A stretch of DNA of 64,000 bases from positions 310,001 through 374,000 of the forward strand of contig NZ_MUNV01000007.1 of assembly GCF_002001125.1 (NCBI RefSeq), given 5' to 3'. Position 1 is the stretch's first letter. Every line of letters starts with the position of its first letter. A program made the position numbers and the translations under genes. The notes under the pieces are model-generated. The model was not told where the DNA came from. It was given only the letters and a program-made list of their open reading frames with translations, and did no database searches. The DNA is from Rhodanobacter sp. B04 (GTDB taxonomy: Bacteria; Pseudomonadota; Gammaproteobacteria; Xanthomonadales; Rhodanobacteraceae). Below are positions 27,526-36,376 of this stretch, one piece after another.

Positions 27526-27996
27526 TCAAGCCCGATGGTAGGGATGCCCGGCCATGATCGTGGTGGCACGATACAGCTGTTCGGCCAGCACCAGCCGCAC
27601 CAGCATGTGCGGCAACGTCAGCGGGCCAAGCGACCAGCGCTGGTCGGCACGCGCCAGCACCTCGGGTGCATGACCGTCCGGACCGCCGATCAGGAACGCC
27701 AGGTCACGTCCGGCCATCCGCCAGCGCGCCAGTTGTTCGGCCAGCTCCTCGCTGGACCAGGTCTTGCCGCGACCATCGAGCGCGATCACATGGATGTCAT
27801 GTGGCAGCGCGGCGAGTATCGCTGCGCCTTCGTCCTGGATCGCCCGCGCGTCGTCTCGGCCCTTGCCGCGAATGCCGGGTTTCAGTTCGATCAGTTCCAG
27901 CGGCAGCTCGTGCGAAAGCCGCTTGCGATATTCGGCAAAACCTTCGGCGACCCAGCCAGGCATGCGTTCGCCGACGGCGATCAGACGTGCGCGCAT
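27526..27996 (-). CDS. rlmH: 23S rRNA (pseudouridine1915-N3)-methyltransferase
   Basis: SPOUT methyltransferase, 156 aa, that methylates pseudouridine 1915 in helix 69 of 23S rRNA in the assembled 70S ribosome. The knot region FLIGGPDGHAPEVLARA (about 101-117) followed by LGPLTLPHMLVRLVLAEQLYRATTI is diagnostic and the C-terminus ends in GHPYHRA as usual. It follows rsfS by 14 bases, a common pair in bacteria. Confidence 0.96.
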   Translation of the reverse strand: MRARLIAVGERMPGWVAEGFAEYRKRLSHELPLELIELKPGIRGKGRDDARAIQDEGAAILAALPHDIHVIALDGRGKTWSSEELAEQLARWRMAGRDLAFLIGGPDGHAPEVLARADQRWSLGPLTLPHMLVRLVLAEQLYRATTIMAGHPYHRA

Positions 27997-28010
27997 GCCG
28001 CAGGTTCAGC

Positions 28011-28397
28011 TCAACCGGCTTGCACGACGTCGGCTTCGTGCCCGCTATCGCCCACCGTCCACAACCGTTCCAGGCCGTAGAACTCGCGGATGCGTGGCAG
28101 CATGACATGGACGATCACGTCGCCCAGGTCGACCAGCACCCATTCGCCTTCCACCTCGCCTTCCACACCCAGCGGCATCACGCCCGCCTTCTTGGCGAAC
28201 TTGCTGACTTCGTCGGCGATGGATTTGACGTGACGTGCGGAGGTGCCGGAAGCGATGACGAGCAGGTCGGCGATGGAGGTCTTGCCGCGAACGTCGATCT
28301 CGCGAACGTCCTTGGCTTTCAATTCTTCCAGCGCGTCGATGACGGACTTGCGCAGGATTGCCGTGGTGACGGACTTGTTCGTACGGGCAGTACTCAA
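28011..28397 (-). CDS. rsfS: Ribosomal silencing factor RsfS
   Basis: Binds ribosomal protein L14 and blocks joining of the subunits in starvation; about 128 aa. The core [46 protein letters not shown] is typical. No ATG is available at the expected start. I chose TTG at 28397; another TTG lies 11 codons upstream (28430), and a GTG just inside would also fit. It is followed by rlmH. Its usual upstream partner nadD is 9.5 kb away. Confidence 0.9.
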   Translation of the reverse strand: MSTARTNKSVTTAILRKSVIDALEELKAKDVREIDVRGKTSIADLLVIASGTSARHVKSIADEVSKFAKKAGVMPLGVEGEVEGEWVLVDLGDVIVHVMLPRIREFYGLERLWTVGDSGHEADVVQAG

Positions 28398-28498
28398 GAG
28401 GGTTGGCCTCGATACGGGATCGCAGCGCAAAATGGCGCGGCTGCAGTATAACCGCCCTGCCGCTGCGACACGTCAAGGTGCCTGGCGGTGCGGGCAGT

Positions 28499-30862
28499 TC
28501 AAGGTGGGCGGATATCGAGCTGCCTATGCATGTCGCATGCCTGGTCGCCATGACTCCCCTTCAGCAGGGCGGTGACCTGGTAGCTGCCCGCAGGCAGGCC
28601 CTCGGTGACGACGACCATGTTGAAGCCGGCATTGCCGGCGCTCCCGGCCTTGAGGGCATCGGCGACATCCGGGCGCGGCATGCCGGTCGCCCCTTCGAAT
28701 CCGTAAATCCCGCCGTCTCGCAGAAGGAACATGAACCGTGCGGGCGGCTGCAGGTCGGCGCCGACCACCCAGCCCGCGGCGACAAACGGCTGTCCCTGCC
28801 TGATCGATACGGGCACATCCTGCATCAACGCACGGCCATCCACGGTATCGAGGGCGCAGCTGCCCACGGGTTGGGCCTTCGCCAGAATATTCGCGGACTG
28901 GCGTTCCACGGCTGTTCCGGGTCGGTTCCTATCGTGAGCACGCCCCGCATCGAGACCCGCCGCATCAGACGCATCAGACGCCGGAAAGATCGCATCGGCG
29001 TTCTCGTAGGCGTAGTAGGTCTGCACCAGCGCCTTGCAACCGGCATAGCCCTCGCCGAGCTGCGCGGGAATTTCGTCGGGTGCATAGACCTCTCCCCGAT
29101 AGATCGCATAGATGGCCTGACCGATCGCCGCGATCGAAAAATTCCGGTCGTAGCCGCGCTCGAACAGCGAATGCCCGAGGAAGCTGTTCGGCAGCTGGTC
29201 GACGCCCAGCAATTGCAGGATGGTCGGCGCCAGATCCAGCGACGTCCGCCCGTGCACATCCAGACGGGGCGGCAGTGGCAGCCACGATGCGTGGATCAGC
29301 AACGGGATACGGTCGACGAAGTACGGCTTGTAGCCGCTGCCGGCCACCTTCACGAACGGCGGTTCGGGGTAATGCGCGTGATCCGTCGTGAGCACGAACA
29401 ACGTGTCGGCGGCGTACTTCGAGGAGCGCAGATAATCGTAGAAAACGCCGATCCGGGCATCCAGCGTGTGCAGCGTGTTCAAGCTCGGATTGCTGCCGTC
29501 GCCATAGGGAATGCCGCCCGCTGGAATATCCAGGAAAGCGTGCGTGTCCAGCGTATACATCCCGATAAACAACGGTGCGTCGCCCCGGTAGCGCTGCAGG
29601 TAGGCGGCCAGCGCGCTGAATTGATCCCGATCCGTGAGGGCATCGTTGAACAGCGGATCGGGATGCTCCAGCAGCCCGCTGCGGCTGCGCGCGGCCGTAT
29701 AGACGTCATCGAAGCCAAGCATCCGCACGAAAGGCGTCAATGCCTCGGCGCGCTGGTGCGGCGAAAAGAACACGGTCCGGTAACCCTGTTGCCGCAAGAT
29801 TCCAGGCACCGACGCATACGCGTGCGTGGCCAGGCCCGACGCATCCCCAGCCGTCCAGCCGGCACCGTTTTCGGCACCGCCGCGGAAGGGATAGCCCGAA
29901 GTAAGCTGGCCCTGCAGCCCGCGGTACGTCGCGGCGGTATGGTTGAAGTAGTTGTCGACCACCATCGACTGACCCGCGATGCGCGAGATGTTCGGCGTCA
30001 GGCCGGGATAGCGGCCGCCGTAGGTCTCGAACAGCCTGGCCGACTCGCCCTCCATGAAGATCACCACCACATTCGGCCGTGCCGGCGAATGCGTGACTGC
30101 AAATGGCAGTGGCCGTGCATTCACAACATCCTTGAGAAACGGCCAACGCCCTCCGCCCAGTTGCACATCGCACAATTGTTTCCTGACGGTCGATGGCGGT
30201 ATCAAAGCCACGCTTCCCGCGGACCGCCACTTCGAAACCGCCGAACGCAGCAAGGCCGTCACGGGCGATTGCCCCGCCTCCAGCCGAGCCATATCGCCAG
30301 CAGGCGGCACCGGGTGATTGAATGTGACGACACCCGCCACGGCGGCCAGCCCAGCCACGGCCAGCAGCCAGCCACGGCCGCGCGGCACTCGTGGTACGGC
30401 GCGGCGCGATGTCCCGGCCAGCATGGCCAGCCAGGCGATGATGCCAGCCGCCAGCAAGCCGCCCTGGCCACAGCTGACCGTAAGTGTGGCGTCCTGGGCA
30501 TTTTCGAGAGCAAGCGGACTGATGAACGCGTTGGAGATCGTCAGTGCGTAGCTTTGCGCCAGATAAGCCGCCCCGAAGGCCAGCGCGACCAGGGCATGCA
30601 GACCCAGGCGCCACCAGCCAGGCCTGGATGCATCCGAGCCAAGCACCCATCTCGACGCACACAGAAAAGCCACTACCTCCAGCAGGGCGGGCACTAGCAC
30701 GCCAGCCAGCAGCCGTGCGTTCAGCAGGCCAGGGGCGCGACCGAAGTAGATCGCCAGTGCGATGGCATAGGCAGCAAGCAGCAGCCCGGCGTAAATCCAA
30801 ACCGGACGCAAGCTGCCGGATGAACCTTCGTTTCGCAGGTTTATCAAGATCGCATCGTCCAT
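28499..30862 (-). CDS. LTA synthase-like sulfatase-fold membrane transferase with extra C-terminal domain
   Basis: Inner-membrane protein, 787 aa. Five or so helices (about 20-40, 50-70, 85-108, 133-150, 164-180) anchor a periplasmic alkaline-phosphatase-fold domain (about 262-620): VVVIFMEGESARLF (E271 as metal ligand), NHTAATYRG (Thr309 or Thr312 as nucleophile), LTTDHAHYPEP. Relatives transfer phosphoglycerol or phosphoethanolamine to glycans or lipids. The last about 130 residues form an additional beta-rich domain that I do not recognise. It lies 101 bases upstream of rsfS on the same strand. Confidence 0.83.
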   Translation of the reverse strand: MDDAILINLRNEGSSGSLRPVWIYAGLLLAAYAIALAIYFGRAPGLLNARLLAGVLVPALLEVVAFLCASRWVLGSDASRPGWWRLGLHALVALAFGAAYLAQSYALTISNAFISPLALENAQDATLTVSCGQGGLLAAGIIAWLAMLAGTSRRAVPRVPRGRGWLLAVAGLAAVAGVVTFNHPVPPAGDMARLEAGQSPVTALLRSAVSKWRSAGSVALIPPSTVRKQLCDVQLGGGRWPFLKDVVNARPLPFAVTHSPARPNVVVIFMEGESARLFETYGGRYPGLTPNISRIAGQSMVVDNYFNHTAATYRGLQGQLTSGYPFRGGAENGAGWTAGDASGLATHAYASVPGILRQQGYRTVFFSPHQRAEALTPFVRMLGFDDVYTAARSRSGLLEHPDPLFNDALTDRDQFSALAAYLQRYRGDAPLFIGMYTLDTHAFLDIPAGGIPYGDGSNPSLNTLHTLDARIGVFYDYLRSSKYAADTLFVLTTDHAHYPEPPFVKVAGSGYKPYFVDRIPLLIHASWLPLPPRLDVHGRTSLDLAPTILQLLGVDQLPNSFLGHSLFERGYDRNFSIAAIGQAIYAIYRGEVYAPDEIPAQLGEGYAGCKALVQTYYAYENADAIFPASDASDAAGLDAGRAHDRNRPGTAVERQSANILAKAQPVGSCALDTVDGRALMQDVPVSIRQGQPFVAAGWVVGADLQPPARFMFLLRDGGIYGFEGATGMPRPDVADALKAGSAGNAGFNMVVVTEGLPAGSYQVTALLKGSHGDQACDMHRQLDIRPP

Positions 30863-30923
30863 GACGCAAAGATGACGAGACTAACCAAACGCCAGCATCC
30901 AGGCCAGCCGTGTTTCAGCCAGC

Positions 30924-32009
30924 TCACCCGGTTTGCGAATGGGCCAGCGCGCGTCTGGCCAGCCGGTATTCGTGCATCAGGCGCGCCACCAGCTCGGCCG
31001 CCGGCTGTGGCCGCACCAAACCGGCAGCCTGCCCGCACCATTCGGACAACAGGTCGCCACGCCCGGCGGCCGCGGCAGCGCGGCGCAACGGCGCCGTGAG
31101 CGCATTCAGCACCGGATACGGCAACCCCTGCACCGCGTCCGGCATGGCCTCGACGAAGCGGTTGCGCAAGCCCCGGGCAGCGCGCCCGGAGAAACCCCGG
31201 ATGGTGGTGACCTGGTGCTCCTCGACCCGCGGCAGATCCTGTTTCCACGCCTCGGCCGCCGAAGATTCCGGGCAGGTGAGAAAAGCGGTGCCCAACTGGC
31301 TGGCCGCTGCACCGAGGATTTCCGCCGCCAGCATGCCGCGGCCATCCATGATGCCGCCGGCGGCGATCACCGGGATACTCCCCGCCAGTGCGCGCACGGT
31401 GAGCGGCAGCAGCGCAAACAGGCCGATCATCGCGTCCTCGGCCGCATGCAGGAAGGTGCCGCGATGGCCACCGGCCTCGGCGCCCTGCACGCAGACGGCA
31501 TCCGCCCCGGCTTCGGCCCAGGCGCGCGCTTCGGCCACCGTGGTGGCGGTACCGATCACGTAGATGTCGCGCTGGCGCAGCTCGCGCAACTGCGCCGGGC
31601 TGATCACGCCGAACGCGAAACTCGCCGCCGCCGGACGCGCCTCGCACAGCGCGGCGAACTGCTCGGAGAAGCGCGGCGCCCAGCGAGCCGGCAGATGGGT
31701 GCGCACATCGAGCCCCTCGCGCACCATCAACGCATCGAGTTGCGCGCGCGCCTCCGCTACTGCCGCCATGTCGGCCTCGAATTCATCCGGGAGCACGAAC
31801 AGGTTGATCGCATACGGCCGATCGCCGAGCGCGCAGACCTGCGCCGCCTGTTCGAGGATCCCCTGCGGTTCCAGGTAACCGGCGCCCAACGAACCCAGTC
31901 CGCCCGCATCGGACACGGCTGCCACCAGCGCCGGTGGCGTCGAGCCGGACATCGGTGCCTGGATCAGCGGATGCTCGATGCCGAGCCGACTGGCGAAGGA
32001 CGAGTTCAT
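30924..32009 (-). CDS. Nitronate monooxygenase (2-nitropropane dioxygenase family)
   Basis: FMN-dependent TIM-barrel enzyme, 361 aa, that oxidises toxic alkyl nitronates such as propionate-3-nitronate. HPLIQAPMSGSTPPALVAAVSDAGGLGSLGAG (about 13-44) begins the barrel. The substrate and FMN region has GADAVCVQGAEAGGHRG (about 174-190, with the class I catalytic His) and PVIAAGGIMDGRGMLAA. The ATG at 32009 starts the conserved part. It is 61 bases upstream of the LTA synthase-like gene on the same strand. Confidence 0.9.
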   Translation of the reverse strand: MNSSFASRLGIEHPLIQAPMSGSTPPALVAAVSDAGGLGSLGAGYLEPQGILEQAAQVCALGDRPYAINLFVLPDEFEADMAAVAEARAQLDALMVREGLDVRTHLPARWAPRFSEQFAALCEARPAAASFAFGVISPAQLRELRQRDIYVIGTATTVAEARAWAEAGADAVCVQGAEAGGHRGTFLHAAEDAMIGLFALLPLTVRALAGSIPVIAAGGIMDGRGMLAAEILGAAASQLGTAFLTCPESSAAEAWKQDLPRVEEHQVTTIRGFSGRAARGLRNRFVEAMPDAVQGLPYPVLNALTAPLRRAAAAAGRGDLLSEWCGQAAGLVRPQPAAELVARLMHEYRLARRALAHSQTG

Positions 32010-32127
32010 GCGTGCTGGCCTGCAAGCGATGGCTACCCAGTATCCGCTGTTGTCGCGTACTGGAGAAGTGAAGTGCGGCTGCCCTGCGGCGGCTGCATCG
32101 TCCAATGCCCTTGCGCCATCTAGCGGC

Positions 32128-32838
32128 CTAACTGCCGCCCAGCCCGGCCACGATGTTCACCGTGATCGCGATGATGAACACGTTGAAGAAGAACGCGATC
32201 ACGCTGTGCAGCAAGGCCACGCGGCGCAGGTAACGGCTGGTGATCTGCACGTCGGAGACCTGGAACGTCATGCCGATCACGATCGCGAAATAGGCGAAAT
32301 CCCAGTAATCCGGCTCGGCCGTGTCGGGAAAATCCAGCCCGGAGTGCTTGTCGCCGAAATCGCCGTAGAAGCCGTGCGCGTAGTGGATCGCGAACATGGT
32401 GTTGAGGAACAGCCAGCTCAGCACCACGCTCAGCGCACCGACCCCGATCGCCAGCGCACCGCCGGCCTTGGCCGCATGCAGCTCGTTGCTCAGCGCCACC
32501 AGCACCACGGTCGACAGCACCACGCCACTCCACAGGATGCCCCAGCGCCCGGTGTCCTGCTCCTGCGCCTGGGTGCGCATACTCGTCGGCGAAGCCTGAT
32601 TGAACATCCTCGCCAGAATGGCCAGAAACACCAGGGCGCCCAGATCGAACCCGAGCAGCACCGCGATGGTTGGCCGCAGTCCGCTCGCCACCAACGCGGC
32701 GGAGGTGATGATGAAGATCACCAGCGACACGACCATTCGCGGCCGGACTTTGATGAAATGGAATGGCCGCCAGCGGCGCCTCCTCGGCTGGGCTTGCGCG
32801 GCCACGCTGGCATCATCGGGTGGCGAGGCGTTGTTCAT
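32128..32838 (-). CDS. DUF1345 membrane protein
   Basis: A 236-aa inner-membrane protein of the DUF1345 family, function unknown. It has a basic N-terminus (PRRRRWRPFHFIKVRPR) and five or six helices at about 37-55, 60-80, 108-126, 131-152, 186-205 and 215-235. The loop HYAHGFYGD and YWDFAYFAIVIGMTFQVSDVQITS are the conserved family segments. An upstream codon at 32850 would add four residues. Same strand as the flanking nitronate monooxygenase and GNAT genes. Confidence 0.85.
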   Translation of the reverse strand: MNNASPPDDASVAAQAQPRRRRWRPFHFIKVRPRMVVSLVIFIITSAALVASGLRPTIAVLLGFDLGALVFLAILARMFNQASPTSMRTQAQEQDTGRWGILWSGVVLSTVVLVALSNELHAAKAGGALAIGVGALSVVLSWLFLNTMFAIHYAHGFYGDFGDKHSGLDFPDTAEPDYWDFAYFAIVIGMTFQVSDVQITSRYLRRVALLHSVIAFFFNVFIIAITVNIVAGLGGS

Positions 32839-32968
32839 GCACGCCACCACGCCGACGCGGCGATGGACAAAACCTTCATGGTGGCCATGGATGGAGCCTC
32901 ACAATGCAGCACGCAACCTCCGGATGTCCGGCGCGACAGCCGGCGACGCGGCGATGATAGCGGGAGTT

Positions 32969-33244
32969 TCATCGGCACAAATCCTGATACTCCGGGTGCC
33001 GCGTGATCCACGCCGAGGCATACGAACAGGCCGGCACCACCTTCCAGCCCTCGGCACGCGCCGCGTCCATGGCCGCCTGTACCAGGGCCGATGCGATGCC
33101 GCGCCCGCCCACTTCGCCTGGCACGCCCGTATGGGTGATCGTCAGCACGCCGGCAGCCAGGGTGTAATCGAGTTCGCAATCCACGCCGTCCACCTGCGTT
33201 TCGAAGCGATGCGCGGCACGATCGTGTTGAATGGCAAACGACAT
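32969..33244 (-). CDS. Short GNAT-type N-acetyltransferase (YjdJ/Gcn5-like)
   Basis: A minimal acetyltransferase-fold protein, 91 aa, of the PF14542 type. LTITHTGVPGEVGGRGIASALVQAAMDAARAEGWKVVPACSYASAWI carries the acetyl-CoA loop and the Cys-Ser-Tyr motif typical of this group. Substrate unknown. GGAGG lies seven bases before the ATG at 33244. It is divergent from the DUF2236 gene; the 148 bases between them should hold both promoters, but none stands out. Confidence 0.85.
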   Translation of the reverse strand: MSFAIQHDRAAHRFETQVDGVDCELDYTLAAGVLTITHTGVPGEVGGRGIASALVQAAMDAARAEGWKVVPACSYASAWITRHPEYQDLCR

Positions 33245-33392
33245 GCAACCTCCAATCCGGATGTGACCAGCGCCAAGCATACGGCCTGGCGACGGTAATC
33301 GGAGGTGAAGCCGGCTCATCGGTCCCTTCGCGCGCCCTGCATGAGCCAGCCACCACGCTGGATACCTCAAGGCGCCACGCTAGACTTGCCGC

Positions 33393-34337
33393 ATGCCGTT
33401 GCCGCCAGACTTCCTCACCCGTATCGCCCGCGAACCGCTCCGTCCGCTGCGTGCCGCGATCCGGCACTGGGTGCTCAGTGCATTCCCGCGCGCGCGGACC
33501 GGCAGCATCGATTACGACCATCCGCACGGCGACCCGGGCCTGTTCGGGCCGGACAGCGCGACCTGGCGCGTGCACGCGGATTTCCCCGGCATGCTGGCCG
33601 GTGGCCTGGCCGCACTGACCTTGCAGACGCTGCATCCGCTGGCGCTGGCCGGCGTATGGGACCACTCCAACTTCCGTGGCGACCTGCTCGGGCGCTTGCG
33701 CCGCACCACCGCGTTTGTCGGTGGTACCACCTTCGCACCGCGCGCGCAGGCCGAAGCGCTGATCGAGCGCGTGCGGCAGATCCACACGCATGTCACCGGA
33801 CATGGCGAGGATGGACGTCCGTATGCCGCCGACGATCCCGCGCTGCTGACCTGGGTGCATGTCACCGAGGCATACAGTTTCCTGCAGGGTTATCGGCGCT
33901 ACAGCCATGTAAACCTTCCGCCGGATGCCGCCGATCGCTACTACGACGAGGTGCGGCGCATCGCCGAGGCATTGGGCGCTCGCGCGGTGCCCGCCTCGGA
34001 ACAGGCCGTCGACGACTACTTCCGCCGCATCCGGCCCGAACTGGCCTGTACCGAACGCTCGCGCGTGGTGCTCGGACTGCTGGCGCAGGTGCGCCTGCCG
34101 GTGCCTGCAGCGGGACTGTCGCGCGACCTGTTCCTGCACGCCGGCGGCGCCCTGCTGCCGGACTGGGCGACGGAGCTGCTCGGCCGCACGCCGCGGCAGC
34201 AGCGCCAGGCACGACTGGCGGCCCACGCGTTATGGACCATCGCGCCGGTCTTTCGCGCCGCGCTGAAGGACGGCATCGCCAGCCGCGCGTGCCGGCGCAT
34301 GGATGCGCCAGTGGAGCGGTTGCAGCACTGGGCGTAG
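33393..34337 (+). CDS. MpaB/DUF2236 family oxygenase-like protein
   Basis: A 314-aa protein of the oxygenase MpaB (DUF2236) family, heme-dependent in characterised latex-clearing relatives. GLFGPDSATWRVHADFPGMLAGGLAALTLQTLHPLALAGVWDHSNF (about 49-94) contains the HP and DHS motifs, and TWVHVTEAYSFLQGYRRY (about 153-170) supplies further conserved His. The substrate is unknown and many members sit in lipid-metabolism contexts. It is the first of three plus-strand genes inside the nadD-rsfS gap. Confidence 0.83.
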   Translation: MPLPPDFLTRIAREPLRPLRAAIRHWVLSAFPRARTGSIDYDHPHGDPGLFGPDSATWRVHADFPGMLAGGLAALTLQTLHPLALAGVWDHSNFRGDLLGRLRRTTAFVGGTTFAPRAQAEALIERVRQIHTHVTGHGEDGRPYAADDPALLTWVHVTEAYSFLQGYRRYSHVNLPPDAADRYYDEVRRIAEALGARAVPASEQAVDDYFRRIRPELACTERSRVVLGLLAQVRLPVPAAGLSRDLFLHAGGALLPDWATELLGRTPRQQRQARLAAHALWTIAPVFRAALKDGIASRACRRMDAPVERLQHWA

Positions 34338-34449
34338 ATCCGTTTCAGGGCCTTCCCTCGGCGTGCCGGGGCATCGCTGCATTTCGCCCGGCATTGACAG
34401 CTTCGCCCTATCGGCTAACGTCGGGCGGACACGTCAGTCAGGGGCGCCT

Positions 34450-36321
34450 GTGGCAACACTCATTCCGACCCGCAACAGCTGCCTGCCGCGCATGACCGGC
34501 GGCGAGAAACGCGTTTCCGAACGGCTGGAGCAGAAGCTCGAGGAGGACTACCTGCTGTGGTACGACGTGCCGGTCGGGCTGAAACAGCGCCATCCGGACT
34601 TCGTGGTGTTCCACCCGCGCCGCGGCCTGCTGGTGCTGGAAGTGAAGGACTGGAAAGCCGACACCATCCAGCATGCCGACAACACCCAGTTCACCCTGAT
34701 CACCGATCGCGGCCTGGTCAAGGAGGCCAACCCGCTGCTGCAGGCGCGCGCCTATGCACTGGAAATCGGCGTGGTGCTGGAGCGCGATCCTGCGCTGCGC
34801 CAGCCACAGGGCTCGCGCCATGCCGGCAAGCTGATCATGCCGTGGGCCTGGGGCGTCGTGCTGGCCAACATCACCCGCAAGCAATTCGACGAAGGCGCGC
34901 TGGGCGAAGTGCTGCCCGAGCATCTGGTGATCTGCCGCGACGAGCTGTACGAGACGGTCGACGCCGAAGCGTTCCAGGAACGGTTGTGGGCGATGTTCCC
35001 GCAGGTCTTCCCGGTGACGCTGACCCTGCCGCAGATCGACCGCGTGCGCTGGCACCTGTTTCCCGAGTTGCGGGTCGAACCCGGCAGCGGCCAATTCGGC
35101 CTGTTCGGCCCGACCGACGCGGCGGTGCGTCCGCTGGAGATTCCCGACCTGGTCAAGGTGATGGACTCGCAGCAGGAGCAGCTGGCGCGCTCGCTCGGCG
35201 GCGAGCACCGGGTCATCCACGGCGTCGCCGGCTCCGGCAAGACGATGATCCTCGGCTTCCGCGCGATGCAGCTGGCGCGCGAACTGGGAAAACCCATTCT
35301 GGTGCTGTGCTACAACAAGACGCTGGCCGCACGGCTCGAACAGCTGATCGGCGAGCGCGGCCTCAGCGAGAAGGTGCAGGTCTACAACTTCCACAAGTGG
35401 TGCCGCAAGATGCTGGTGGCCTACCATGTGCCGTTGCCGCCCGGAAAGGACAAGGCTTTCTTCGAGGCGTTGCCGCCTGCGGTGATCGCCGGCGTGGATC
35501 GCGGCCAGATTCCGCGTTTCCAGTACGGCGCCGTGCTGATCGACGAAGGCCACGACTTCGAGCCGGACTGGTACAAGCTGATCGTGCAGATGATCGACCC
35601 GGCCACCAATTCGCTGCTGGTGCTGTACGACGACGCGCAGAACATCTACGGCAGCGCCGACCGCCGCAAGATCAGCTGGAAGAGCCTGGGCGTGCAGGCG
35701 CAGGGCCGCACCACCATCCTCAAGCTCAACTACCGCAATACGCTGGAAATCCTCTCGGTGGCGCGCGTATTCGCCAATGAATTGCTGGACTCGCGCGACG
35801 ACGACGGTGACGGCGTGCCGCTGATCGCACCGGAAAGCGCCGGCCGCCGCGGCGCCCTGCCCGAACTGGTGCGCACCGACACCGCCGGCGCCCAGCTCGA
35901 CGTGCTGATCGCGCGGCTGCGCGACGAGCACGCGCATGGCCGCCCGTATTCCGACATGGCGGTGCTGTTCCGCAACCAATGGGAAGGCGAAAAGCTGCAC
36001 GAGGCATTGCAACGCATCGGCATTCCGAGCCGGCTCGCCGAAGGCGTTGGCAAACAGACCCTGTTCGTGGTCGAAGACAGCGTCAAGCTGGTCAGCATGC
36101 ATTCCAGCAAGGGCCTGGAGTTTCCGTTCGTGATCATCCCCGGCCTCGGCTCGCTACCCAAACCCGGCCAGAGCGAGGCCGACGAGGCGCGTCTGCTCTA
36201 CGTCGCCATGACCCGCGCCACCGAGCACCTGCTGCTGATCCACCACGACGATTCGGTGTTCAGCAAGCGCATCCGCGATTCGATCAATGAAGTGCAGGGG
36301 CAACTGGAGCGTGGCGCATGA
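34450..36321 (+). CDS. NERD nuclease-UvrD helicase fusion protein
   Basis: A 623-aa two-part protein. Residues about 16-130 are a NERD (nuclease-related) domain with an intact PD-D/ExK centre: Asp50, Glu64 and Lys66 (HPDFVVF, LEVKDWK). Behind it lies a UvrD/Rep-like superfamily 1 helicase: GVAGSGKT (258-265), VLIDEGHDF, LNYRN, VSMHSSKGLEF and LLYVAMTRA. Start is GTG 34450. Such fusions may act in DNA repair or in defence against foreign DNA; no defence partner is beside it. Confidence 0.88.
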   Translation: MATLIPTRNSCLPRMTGGEKRVSERLEQKLEEDYLLWYDVPVGLKQRHPDFVVFHPRRGLLVLEVKDWKADTIQHADNTQFTLITDRGLVKEANPLLQARAYALEIGVVLERDPALRQPQGSRHAGKLIMPWAWGVVLANITRKQFDEGALGEVLPEHLVICRDELYETVDAEAFQERLWAMFPQVFPVTLTLPQIDRVRWHLFPELRVEPGSGQFGLFGPTDAAVRPLEIPDLVKVMDSQQEQLARSLGGEHRVIHGVAGSGKTMILGFRAMQLARELGKPILVLCYNKTLAARLEQLIGERGLSEKVQVYNFHKWCRKMLVAYHVPLPPGKDKAFFEALPPAVIAGVDRGQIPRFQYGAVLIDEGHDFEPDWYKLIVQMIDPATNSLLVLYDDAQNIYGSADRRKISWKSLGVQAQGRTTILKLNYRNTLEILSVARVFANELLDSRDDDGDGVPLIAPESAGRRGALPELVRTDTAGAQLDVLIARLRDEHAHGRPYSDMAVLFRNQWEGEKLHEALQRIGIPSRLAEGVGKQTLFVVEDSVKLVSMHSSKGLEFPFVIIPGLGSLPKPGQSEADEARLLYVAMTRATEHLLLIHHDDSVFSKRIRDSINEVQGQLERGA

Positions 36322-36376
36322 CCGCGCGATTTCCCGGCATGCAGTGATCGGCCCGATCCGGGAGCAGATTTGCGCC

